Assembly: GCA_943356395.1 (NCBI GenBank)
Contig: CALRFC010000015.1
Span: 1 to 14,680, forward strand
DNA: 14,680 nucleotides
Source: Candidatus Nomurabacteria bacterium
GTDB taxonomy: Bacteria > Patescibacteriota > Minisyncoccia > Phycocordibacterales > UBA9973
Direction of reading: 5' to 3'
Shown: piece after piece, positions 1 to 5,728 of the stretch
Position numbering within the stretch: the first letter of the stretch is position 1
How the letters are laid out: each line of letters starts with the position of its first letter
Program-made: the position numbers and the translations under genes
The notes under the pieces: model-generated
Databases searched by the model: none
Told to the model about the DNA's origin: nothing
The model's input: the letters and a program-made list of their open reading frames with translations, nothing else

Positions 1-1136
1 GGGACTTTTTCCGTGAGCTCGCGGCCGAGGCCGACGATATCCGGCCGCGGCCCGATGAGCGAAAGGTCGCCGGAAAAGACCGACCAGAGCTGGGGCAGTT
101 CGTCGATCCGCGTCGCGCGCAAAAATCTCCCGACACGCGTGATGCTGTCGTAGAGCTCGGTCTGCCAGCGTCCGCCGTCGCTCGTCTTCATACTGCGAAA
201 TTTGTACAGCCGGATGGTCTTGTTGTTCTGGCCGATCCGTTCCTGAACAATGAAGATCGGACCGCCGTCATCGAGCTTGATCGCGAGAATAACGAACGGA
301 TATACGACGAGACTCGCGAAACCGAGAACGAATCCAGCGACGCAATCCATAACGCGCTTCAGGAAATCATACATGCGGCGCGTCCCGCGAGCGCTGTTCT
401 TGATCGCCCAGCCGTACCCCAAGACGGAGAGCGGGATACGATCGAAAATCTGTTCGTATAGGTGATAGAAATTGATGACGCGGAGCCCGCGATGGATCAG
501 TGCGTAGAGCGCAGGCAAGAGCGGCTCGAGAGACCGGTCTCGCGTATCTGTGATGACGATCGCGACATCGTCGGAAGAGATATGTTTTTCCAATTGTTCC
601 GCGTCTTGTCCGGCAGCATTGAACGGAATGATCTTGAAAAGGGTGAAGTCGTAGCGCTTTGCATTCTTCTTGATTTCGGCGGAGAGTTCGTCGTACTCCG
701 CGCCGGAGCCGATCAGGATCGCGCGCTCGCGCTTCCGCAGGACAAAGACTAATTGTCCGTAAAGATGCCACAGGGAAAGCAGGATCGAGGAAAAAATGAT
801 GTAGAAGAAGAGGATGCGCTTCGGCGTGATGCTCGCGGTCGGGACGAAATAAAAGAAGGCGATGCCCAAGACGGCATTCGCGATCTGCGAACGGAAAATC
901 CGCTCCGGCAATTTTTCTTTGAAGAGCGCCGTGTGCTTGTCGTAGAGGCCGGAAATCAGGAAGATGAGTGCGGTGATGAAAAAGAGCCACGCAAACGGGC
1001 CGACATTCGCGCTGAAGAGTTCGGCCGAAGGGACGGCCAAAAAGCGCGCCAAGAGCGCGAGCCACAGAGAAAGGAACAAGATGAGGACATCACCTGCCAG
1101 AAGCAGCAGGAATTCAGATGGGTTGCCGAATTTCAT
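1..1136 (-). CDS. Polyprenyl-phosphate sugar-1-phosphate transferase (bacterial sugar transferase family), 3' part cut by window edge
   Basis: This membrane enzyme should transfer a sugar-1-phosphate from a nucleotide sugar to undecaprenyl phosphate, the first step of exopolysaccharide or glycan assembly. I translated 378 residues; the C-terminus lies beyond position 1. Hydrophobic segments lie near residues 8-30, 48-64, 86-98 and 107-132, then a soluble CoA-binding-like middle (about 138-240), a fifth hydrophobic segment (266-287), and the catalytic domain with KFRSM (312-316), RIDELPQLW (343-351, the acidic Asp-Glu pair typical of this family) and GDLSLIGPRP (356-365). The WbaP/CpsE-type fold with four N-terminal helices fits. 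The ATG at 1136 is the first start after an in-frame TAA 15 nt upstream. A promoter lies directly before it, so it is transcribed separately from the RNA region behind it. The sugar specificity cannot be read from the sequence. Confidence 0.9.
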   Translation of the reverse strand, partial: MKFGNPSEFLLLLAGDVLILFLSLWLALLARFLAVPSAELFSANVGPFAWLFFITALIFLISGLYDKHTALFKEKLPERIFRSQIANAVLGIAFFYFVPTASITPKRILFFYIIFSSILLSLWHLYGQLVFVLRKRERAILIGSGAEYDELSAEIKKNAKRYDFTLFKIIPFNAAGQDAEQLEKHISSDDVAIVITDTRDRSLEPLLPALYALIHRGLRVINFYHLYEQIFDRIPLSVLGYGWAIKNSARGTRRMYDFLKRVMDCVAGFVLGFASLVVYPFVILAIKLDDGGPIFIVQERIGQNNKTIRLYKFRSMKTSDGGRWQTELYDSITRVGRFLRATRIDELPQLWSVFSGDLSLIGPRPDIVGLGRELTEKV

Positions 1137-1148
1137 ATAGCAGAAGCT

Positions 1149-1177
1149 ATCTTACAATATTTTTGTGATTTTATCAA
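1149..1177 (-). promoter_or_regulatory. Sigma-70 promoter of the sugar transferase
   Basis: On the minus strand TTGATA (1177-1172), a 17-bp spacer and TAAGAT (1154-1149) match the -35/-10 consensus. Transcription would begin about 6 nt before the ATG at 1136. No Shine-Dalgarno sequence is present. This is a prediction from sequence only. Confidence 0.6.
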
Positions 1178-1235
1178 ACAAAAAAAAGAAATGGAACATT
1201 TTTTTAATACTGGATTCGTAAAAACAAATTCAGAC

Positions 1236-1265
1236 AAAAAAAAGACCGCGCATCGCTGCGGGTCT
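1236..1265 (-). terminator. Intrinsic terminator of the candidate structured RNA
   Basis: Read on the minus strand, AGACC and CGC pair with GCG and GGTCT (1265-1243), with one bulged C and a 6-nt loop, followed by a run of eight T. It lies 107 nt before the sugar transferase start and about 600 nt after the tgt stop, so it ends whatever is transcribed from the gap between them. Confidence 0.8.
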
Positions 1266-1757
1266 GTTGGGACGTTATCTTTCGGATTAGCCTTGGAAGC
1301 AGATTTTTGAGATCCGCTCCCGGATTCTAGATTTGGAAAATTTCTCCGCTTCAGCATTGCTGCCTTGGCTCGGATATCGACCTCGTCTGTACTCGGGAAT
1401 CTCTCGTAATTTCTCCGGGGAAATGGCGCCCCTTCGATGTTACTTTTATATCTTTCAGATCGTGATTTGCGCACTCTCCGATCGATATAGTGAGATCCTC
1501 TACCCCCTTGCATCAAGTCATTGCTGAAAAATGCAAAGGTTTGGGCTGTTCCCTGAATGACATGCGGTTTTATCCGCTCGCCATCCCATGCTCGACTATT
1601 CGAAACGCATTTGCATGCAATTCCGTTTTGCCTCGCACTTTCGCTGTTTCCCACATTGCCATCGGGAGATTCCGGCTCATTTGTCCTTGCGGACGCATTT
1701 CGTCGGACCAGCTTCGTTGGGATTCTCGTTTGATTCGTTCCTATAAAGAACGTCTTG
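1236..1757 (-). ncRNA. Candidate large structured RNA (~515 nt), family not recognised
   Basis: No convincing protein gene lies between tgt and the sugar transferase, yet the minus strand looks like one compact RNA unit. A possible promoter is TTGACC (1792-1787), 17 bp, TAAGGT (1769-1764). The predicted 5' end is followed at once by GACGTTCTTT (1754-1745), which pairs with AAAG-AT-AACGTC (1282-1271) just before the terminator: 10 bp with a 2-nt bulge. Inside are a 10-bp hairpin with two G-U pairs (1321-1312 with 1304-1295), GCGG/CCGC (1577-1564), GTCC-GCAA-GGAC (1694-1683), GGGG/CCCC (1432-1417) and a 9-bp hairpin (1539-1531 with 1513-1505). The loop of the last (AATGAC, 1522-1517) is complementary to GTCATT at 1561-1556, giving a pseudoknot. 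I looked for RNase P P4 sequence, tmRNA acceptor/T-loop and tag, and a group II domain V and found none. It could instead be a relic or an attenuated leader. Confidence 0.5.
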
Positions 1758-1763
1758 GGGCTT

Positions 1764-1792
1764 ACCTTACACGAGAGCTGGAATTCGGTCAA
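1764..1792 (-). promoter_or_regulatory. Possible promoter of the candidate structured RNA
   Basis: TTGACC, 17-bp spacer, TAAGGT on the minus strand. The -10 is weak (TA...T only), but the predicted start (about 1757) falls 3 nt before the 5' arm of the closing helix. An alternative extended -10 (TGTTATACG, 1857-1849) lies right after the tgt stop. Confidence 0.35.
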
Positions 1793-1861
1793 TATGAAAA
1801 AACGAAATGGAACAAAAAATAAATATTGTCAAAAAATAATTGCTTTTCGTATAACAGATGA

Positions 1862-3085
1862 TTATTTTTTGTATCGATCTAAAAATTCTTTCTTGAATTC
1901 TGAAAAGTTTCCGTCCAAGATCGACTGGCGGATTTTTTTCACGAGGTTGACGATGAAGTGGAGATTGTGTATAGAGGCCAGCGTACCGGCGAGCATTTCT
2001 TTGCCGTGGAAAAGGTGCGCGATGTAGGCGCAGGTAAAATTTTGACAGGTGTAGCAGCCACAATCTTTTTCAATCGGGGAAAAATCGTTCCGGTATTTCG
2101 TGTTGGTGATGCTGATCTTCCTTTCCTTCGTATAAATCGTGCCGTTGCGGCCCAAGCGCGTCGGCAAAACGCAGTCGAACAGATCGACGCCGTTCTCGAC
2201 TCCCATGAATAGGTCTTCCGGCTCACCGATGCCGAGCAAGTGGCGCGGTTTTTCTTCGGGCAGGATCTCGTTCACCCATTTCACCGCCGTCGACATATCT
2301 TCTTTGGCAAAACTTCCGCCGATACCGAAACCGTCAAAACCTTTTCCTTCAATCTGCATTTCAGAAATAACTTGGGCGGATTTTTTGCGAAGAGACTCTT
2401 CCCTGCCGCCTTGAACGATGCCGAACAAAGCTGTTTGCTTTTTGCTTTCTGCTTTTAGCTTTTGATGATGCCCAAGAGAACGCTTTGCCCACGCATGCGT
2501 GCGGTTGAGCGCTTCTTCTTGATAGCGGAAATCTTCTGCCGGACTGGTGCATTCGTCGAAGGCGAAAATGATGTCGGCGCCGAGATTGTGCTGAATCTCG
2601 ATCGAACGCTCGGGCGTGATGTAGTGCAGAGAGCCGTCCAAATGCGATTTGAAAGAAACGCCGTCGTTGCCAATCTTTGCCAAGCGAGGCGCATCGGAAT
2701 CGTCGAAACGCTCGGGAATCAAGAGCGACGGATCGGTGATCTTCACGACTTTGGAAATATCTTTGCCGTAGGCGGCGCCGAGCGAAAAGACTTGGAAACC
2801 TCCGGAGTCGGTCATGGTGGGACCGTGCCAACCCATGAATTTCCCGATGCCGCCGGCTTCGCGAACGATCTCGTCACGGGGCTGGAGATACAAGTGGTAG
2901 GTGTTGCCGAGCACGACTTCGGTACCGGCGGCGCTCACTTGTTCGGGATTCAGAGATTTTACGGTCGCCTTCGTGCCGACGGCGACGAATGCCGGCGTGC
3001 GGATTTCTCCGTGCGGCGTCGACAAAACGCCGGCGCGACCGAGGGCGCCATCTAATTTTTTTTCGATTTTGAAGTTGGAAGACAT
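1862..3085 (-). CDS. tgt: Queuine/preQ1 tRNA-ribosyltransferase (tRNA-guanine transglycosylase)
   Basis: A cytosolic enzyme that exchanges the wobble guanine of GUN-anticodon tRNAs (Asp, Asn, His, Tyr) for preQ1 in bacteria. The protein has 407 residues, longer than the typical ~375. It carries TDSGGFQVFS (92-101; D93 is the family's general acid/base), FDECTSP (176-182), GIVQGG (222-227), GIGEPEDL (285-292), the nucleophile region VDLFDCVLPTR (300-310; D301 aligns with D280 of the Zymomonas enzyme by motif) and the zinc site C342, C344, C347, H373. The extra length comes from an insertion at about 108-140 and a Lys-rich linker at 206-218 encoded by a 7-nt-period repeat. The ATG at 3085 gives the normal TGT N-terminus. 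Its predicted promoter is about 75 nt upstream, and a family A repeat arm lies in the leader. No other queuosine gene is in the window. Confidence 0.96.
   Translation of the reverse strand: MSSNFKIEKKLDGALGRAGVLSTPHGEIRTPAFVAVGTKATVKSLNPEQVSAAGTEVVLGNTYHLYLQPRDEIVREAGGIGKFMGWHGPTMTDSGGFQVFSLGAAYGKDISKVVKITDPSLLIPERFDDSDAPRLAKIGNDGVSFKSHLDGSLHYITPERSIEIQHNLGADIIFAFDECTSPAEDFRYQEEALNRTHAWAKRSLGHHQKLKAESKKQTALFGIVQGGREESLRKKSAQVISEMQIEGKGFDGFGIGGSFAKEDMSTAVKWVNEILPEEKPRHLLGIGEPEDLFMGVENGVDLFDCVLPTRLGRNGTIYTKERKISITNTKYRNDFSPIEKDCGCYTCQNFTCAYIAHLFHGKEMLAGTLASIHNLHFIVNLVKKIRQSILDGNFSEFKKEFLDRYKK
2429..2463 (-). repeat. Five 7-nt units inside the tgt coding sequence
   Basis: On the minus strand the units read AAAAGCT, AAAAGCA, GAAAGCA, AAAAGCA, AACAGCT without gaps. 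They encode the linker from Gln208 to Ala219, just before GIVQGG. The period is not a multiple of three, so the array was not shaped by codon repetition. Confidence 0.75.
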
Positions 3086-3094
3086 ACGAATTTT

Positions 3095-3137
3095 ACGCCG
3101 ATGCCAATATGCGAATTGTACTAATGATACGAATGGC
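3095..3137 (+). repeat. Family A repeat, single arm (copy A1)
   Basis: CGCCGATGCCAATATGCGAA followed by TTGTACTAATGATACGAATGG closely matches the arms of copies A2 and A3. No inverted partner was found nearby. It lies in the predicted leader of tgt, 9 nt from its start codon. The inner part repeats every 9 nt: CGAATTGTA, CTAATGATA, CGAATGGCT. Confidence 0.8.
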
Positions 3138-3156
3138 TAAGAATAAAAACGTAAAA

Positions 3157-3165
3157 AGTATAACA
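3157..3165 (-). promoter_or_regulatory. Extended -10 promoter of tgt
   Basis: TGTTATACT on the minus strand is an extended -10 (TGnTATACT). No good -35 is present at the expected distance. Transcription would start near 3150, giving a leader of about 65 nt that contains the A1 repeat arm. It is divergent from the promoter at 3186-3214. Confidence 0.45.
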
Positions 3166-3185
3166 GACTCTACCCTTTGTAGTGC

Positions 3186-3214
3186 TTGACTTTATATTTA
3201 TATTATAGTATCAT
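3186..3214 (+). promoter_or_regulatory. Sigma-70 promoter of the 3232 gene
   Basis: TTGACT (3186-3191), 17-bp spacer, TATCAT (3209-3214). Predicted start is near 3221, about 11 nt before the ATG. There is no Shine-Dalgarno sequence between it and the ATG. Confidence 0.6.
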
Positions 3215-3231
3215 GCTACAAAACAAAAAAC

Positions 3232-3549
3232 ATGAAAAAAATCATTATAAGTTGCATCCTCATCTTGCCCTTTGTCTTATTGGTTTTGAACCAGTATAAA
3301 TACACTATAGTTACTGCTTCTGACGGGCAGGAATACGGCTTTTATGAAACAAGGAATTCATATGAAATTCAAAAAGCTGATTTCCTACCGCAAATCGAAT
3401 TCTTCGATTATGATAAAGACGGTGTCCCTGATGAAAAAAGAATATCGGGGATAGCGATACGAACGCCGTATACTGCGTCAGTACCGATAAGTAACGAGGA
3501 AAAACAAATTTTTAGAGAAGTAATCTCTAAGACAAAATGCAAAAAATAA
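3232..3549 (+). CDS. Small membrane-anchored protein with an Asp-rich calcium-type loop, function unknown
   Basis: I do not recognise a family for this 105-residue protein. Residues 1-22 form a Lys-Lys start and one hydrophobic segment, a signal anchor or uncleaved signal peptide; no lipobox is evident. The rest would be extracytoplasmic. Residues 59-68 (DYDKDGVPDE) fit the DxDxDGxxD loop of calcium-binding EF-hand/thrombospondin type-3 repeats, but only one copy is present. The gene is a self-contained unit with promoter at 3186-3214 and terminator at 3566-3595, oriented against both neighbours. It is clearly more AT-rich than tgt and mreC, which suggests recent acquisition. The ATG at 3232 is the only start giving the signal segment. 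Confidence 0.75.
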   Translation: MKKIIISCILILPFVLLVLNQYKYTIVTASDGQEYGFYETRNSYEIQKADFLPQIEFFDYDKDGVPDEKRISGIAIRTPYTASVPISNEEKQIFREVISKTKCKK

Positions 3550-3565
3550 GTTATCTACCGAATTG

Positions 3566-3595
3566 CCCCGATTTTAATCGGGGTATTTTTTTTAT
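3566..3595 (+). terminator. Intrinsic terminator after the 3232 gene
   Basis: CCCCGAT (3566-3572), 4-nt loop, ATCGGGG (3577-3583), then TATTTTTTTT. It lies 17 nt after the stop codon. On the minus strand no T-run follows, so it acts only on the plus strand. Confidence 0.9.
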
Positions 3596-3631
3596 TTTTG
3601 TATTTAATTATTTTTAATATTTTGAGTTCTA

Positions 3632-3722
3632 CTAGAACCTAGTCCCTAGAAACTAAAACCTACCGTTCTATCCCCACCCCAGCCCGAAAGTCATGCGGCC
3701 TCGCGCTTCGCGCATAAGGAAT
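3632..3722 (-). repeat. Family B composite element, copy 1 (7-nt array plus GC-rich palindrome)
   Basis: The array at 3632-3666 reads on the plus strand as CTAGAAC, CTAGTCC, CTAGAAA, CTAAAAC, CTACCGT. It continues into a GC-rich part. On the minus strand the order ATTCCTTA (3722-3715), CGCGAAGCGCG, CGGGCTGG, 7-nt array parallels copy 2 at 7855-7956 on the plus strand. The two copies are therefore in opposite orientation. The element lies downstream of mreC and beyond the terminator of the 3232 gene. The rest of the gap to mreC holds one more hairpin, GTGCC-TATTC-GGCAC at 3723-3737. Confidence 0.6.
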
Positions 3723-3768
3723 GTGCCTATTCGGCACCCGCACTCGGCCTAGGGTCGGTCGGGGTTGC

Positions 3769-3806
3769 GATTGAATTGCGCTCGATAGTATTAGCGCAAT
3801 TCAATC
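3769..3806 (-). repeat. 14-bp perfect inverted repeat spanning the mreC stop codon
   Basis: GATTGAATTGCGCT (3769-3782) and AGCGCAATTCAATC (3793-3806) are perfectly complementary across a 10-nt loop. The right arm is the last four codons of mreC plus the first base of its stop. No T-run follows on the minus strand, so it is not a standard intrinsic terminator; it could stabilise the mRNA 3' end. Confidence 0.8.
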
Positions 3807-4582
3807 TCCACAAGCCGCAGATGCTGCATATTGATCGGCGAAGTTGCGAGAATCTTCTGGAACGGATTGCGCGGATCGGAAACGATGTCCGTAACCGTTC
3901 CGATCGGGTATGCGGAGAGTCCGGGCAAGACTATCGATTGCCCGAGCGCGACCGCAACTTCGCGCGGCAATTGTATCTCAAAATTCCCTCCGCCACGGCC
4001 CGTCGCCGTTATGTGTATGTCGGTTCCGGAAATGATGACATCCGTGGAAATCCCCGGCGAAGAAAACAGTGAGACTTTGGAAGATCGGGTATACACTTCC
4101 GCGACATTCCCTATCGCTCCCCCGTTTGCAAAAACCAAAGCGTTCTCTCGCGCGCCCTCACGAGCGCCGGCGTCGACAACGAGCGTGTCGTACGGCGTGC
4201 GATCGGGCGCCGCCAAGACGCCGGCGATCATCGTTTCGATTTTTTCCGGTTTCCGTCCGAATTCGGTTTTCAACAACTCATTTTCATGGACGACCGCGTC
4301 GAGTGCGGCGAGTTTCGCGGCATCGTCCGACAAAGACTGCTTCAAAAAAATATTTTCCGCATCGAGAGAGCGCTTGCTCTTGAAATACGAATGCAAGGAA
4401 GAAAATTCTCCGCCGATCCACGAACCGGCGCGCCAAAAGGGCTTAAAAATCGCGATCGACGCTCCGCCGACGCGCGACGGCAAAGAAGAAAAAATGATGA
4501 GCGCCAGAACAACGATTCCCAGTATGAAAACAGCTATTGAAACCCGTGTTTTGCGAGTCCTTTTATCGTGGAGGTAATTCAT
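3791..4582 (-). CDS. mreC: Cell shape-determining protein MreC
   Basis: MreC links the MreB filament to the peptidoglycan elongation machinery on the outer face of the membrane. The protein has 263 residues. A short basic cytoplasmic start (to about 13) precedes one membrane helix (14-33), a likely coiled coil (about 70-108), and the beta-rich MreC domain. Family signature parts are visible: DTLVVDAGAREG in the first beta barrel, VFANGGAIGNVAEV, and the C-terminal stretch with ATGRGGGNFEIQL and YPIGTVTDI. The start at 4582 overlaps the end of mreB by 20 nt, which implies translational coupling. No mreD, rodA or PBP2 follows; downstream are repeats and an unrelated gene. The stop codon lies inside a perfect inverted repeat. 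Confidence 0.93.
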   Translation of the reverse strand: MNYLHDKRTRKTRVSIAVFILGIVVLALIIFSSLPSRVGGASIAIFKPFWRAGSWIGGEFSSLHSYFKSKRSLDAENIFLKQSLSDDAAKLAALDAVVHENELLKTEFGRKPEKIETMIAGVLAAPDRTPYDTLVVDAGAREGARENALVFANGGAIGNVAEVYTRSSKVSLFSSPGISTDVIISGTDIHITATGRGGGNFEIQLPREVAVALGQSIVLPGLSAYPIGTVTDIVSDPRNPFQKILATSPINMQHLRLVEIELR

Positions 4583-5612
4583 CTTTGTCTATGTTTATGA
4601 GAACATCTTCGAATTGCTCGATGTCGTCCAAGATGACGCCGGCGCCGCGCGCAACGGCGGTCAGAGGATCTTCGGCGACATAAACGGGAATCTTCAGCAT
4701 CGTCTGCAAAAGCTCCGGCAATCCGGAGAGGAGGGCGCCGCCGCCGGAGAGCACCAAGCCGCGGTACATGACATCGGAGAGGATTTCCGGCGGCGTCGTT
4801 TCCAAGACTTCCTTGATCGCTTCGATGAGTCCGGAAATCGAGGATGCGATCGCCTCGCGGATATCGCTGTCGGTCACGATCACTTCGCGCGGGAGGCCGG
4901 TCACCATGTCGCGGCCGCGGACTTCGACTTCCGTGAATTTTCCGGACATGACGGAAGCCACCGCCATCTTCACCGCCTCGGCGGTTTTTTCGCCGATCAG
5001 GAGCTTGAATTCGTCTTTCAGATACGAAATGATATCGCTGTTTAATTTGTCGCCCGCGATCCGAAGATTCTTCGAGCGCACGACGCCCCCGAGCGAGATG
5101 ACGGCGATATCCGTCGTTCCGCCCCCGATGTCGACGATGAGCGAGCCGACCGGTTCGCGGATGGGCAGGCGGATTCCGATCGCGGCCGCCATCGGCTCTT
5201 CCACGATGTGCACTTCGCGCGCGCCGGCGGATTTTGCCGCGTCATACACGGCGCGGATCTCCACATTCGTGATGCCAGACGGCACGCCGACGACGACGCG
5301 CGGCCTAAAGAATTTTTTTGAGATCTTCTCGGCCTTGCCGATGAGATACGCGAGCATCTCTTCCGTCACTTCGAAATCAGAAATCACGCCGTCGACGACA
5401 GGACGGACGGCTTTGATGTGCCCGGGCGTGCGGCCGAGCATGGCTTTGGCTTCCGTGCCGACAGCGACGATCTGTCCGGTTTTCTGATTTACCGCGACGA
5501 CCGACGGCTCATTGATGACGATGCCGTGCCCTTTCAAATACACCAGCGTGTTGGCGGTTCCGAGATCGATGCCGATGTCGTTTGATAATTTATTATAGAT
5601 TTTCTTAAACAT
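4563..5612 (-). CDS. mreB: Rod shape-determining actin-like protein MreB
   Basis: A bacterial actin homologue forming membrane-bound filaments that guide side-wall synthesis. Length 349, normal for the family. Nucleotide-binding motifs are intact: phosphate-1 DIGIDLGTANTLVY (12-25), VEEPMAAAIG (137-146), phosphate-2 VDIGGGTTDIAV (160-171) and the adenosine motif LVLSGGGALLSGL (287-299). The amphipathic start MFKKIYNKL could bind membrane. I chose the ATG at 5612. An in-frame ATG at 5669 would add 19 residues translated from the family A repeat and not found in MreB proteins. It is followed by mreC with a 20-nt overlap and preceded by proS, with repeat A2 filling the spacer. No Shine-Dalgarno sequence of note is visible. 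Confidence 0.97.
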   Translation of the reverse strand: MFKKIYNKLSNDIGIDLGTANTLVYLKGHGIVINEPSVVAVNQKTGQIVAVGTEAKAMLGRTPGHIKAVRPVVDGVISDFEVTEEMLAYLIGKAEKISKKFFRPRVVVGVPSGITNVEIRAVYDAAKSAGAREVHIVEEPMAAAIGIRLPIREPVGSLIVDIGGGTTDIAVISLGGVVRSKNLRIAGDKLNSDIISYLKDEFKLLIGEKTAEAVKMAVASVMSGKFTEVEVRGRDMVTGLPREVIVTDSDIREAIASSISGLIEAIKEVLETTPPEILSDVMYRGLVLSGGGALLSGLPELLQTMLKIPVYVAEDPLTAVARGAGVILDDIEQFEDVLINIDKDELPPR

Positions 5613-5620
5613 AGTGAGAT

Positions 5621-5724
5621 ACCCCGATGCAAATATACGAATTGAACTAATGATACAAATGGGATACAACTCCGTTGAATTTTATTCGTTTCATTCGCAT
5701 TCATTCGTATATTGGCATCGGGGT
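5621..5724. repeat. Family A inverted repeat, complete copy A2
   Basis: The left arm begins ACCCCGATGCAAATATACGA and the right arm ends with its near reverse complement ATATTGGCATCGGGGT. The whole copy is 104 bp and occupies almost all of the 116-bp spacer between proS and mreB. Inner units repeat about every 9 nt (CGAATTGAA, CTAATGATA, CAAATGGGA). Transcribed, it would fold into a long imperfect hairpin just before the mreB start. Confidence 0.85.
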
Positions 5725-5728
5725 TATA

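Noticed and set aside
367..1065. A 232-codon minus-strand open frame
   Set aside because: It lies out of frame inside the sugar transferase, whose reading frame carries all family motifs; the product is Arg/His-rich without a known fold.
1236..1757. Identification of the structured RNA as RNase P RNA, tmRNA or a group I/II intron
   Set aside because: The RNase P core (GGAAAGTC and its P4 partner), a tmRNA acceptor/T-loop with a tag ending in Ala-Ala, and a group II domain V are absent. A short group I-like word (GAGCCAAG) occurs, but without the matching P7 elements.
1133..1792. A 219-codon minus-strand open frame overlapping the sugar transferase start as ATGA
   Set aside because: It reads through the intrinsic terminator and the sugar transferase promoter, has no recognisable motif and ends in low-complexity sequence. 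Both strands are largely open here, as in structured RNA regions.
1827..1832. Perfect TTGACA box on the minus strand after tgt
   Set aside because: No acceptable -10 box exists at 16-19 bp downstream, so I did not call a promoter there.
3723..3737. Terminator for mreC
   Set aside because: The hairpin GTGCC-TATTC-GGCAC has no T-run on the minus strand.
5613..5669. N-terminal extension of MreB from the ATG at 5669
   Set aside because: The 19 extra residues are translated from the family A repeat and precede the normal MreB start.
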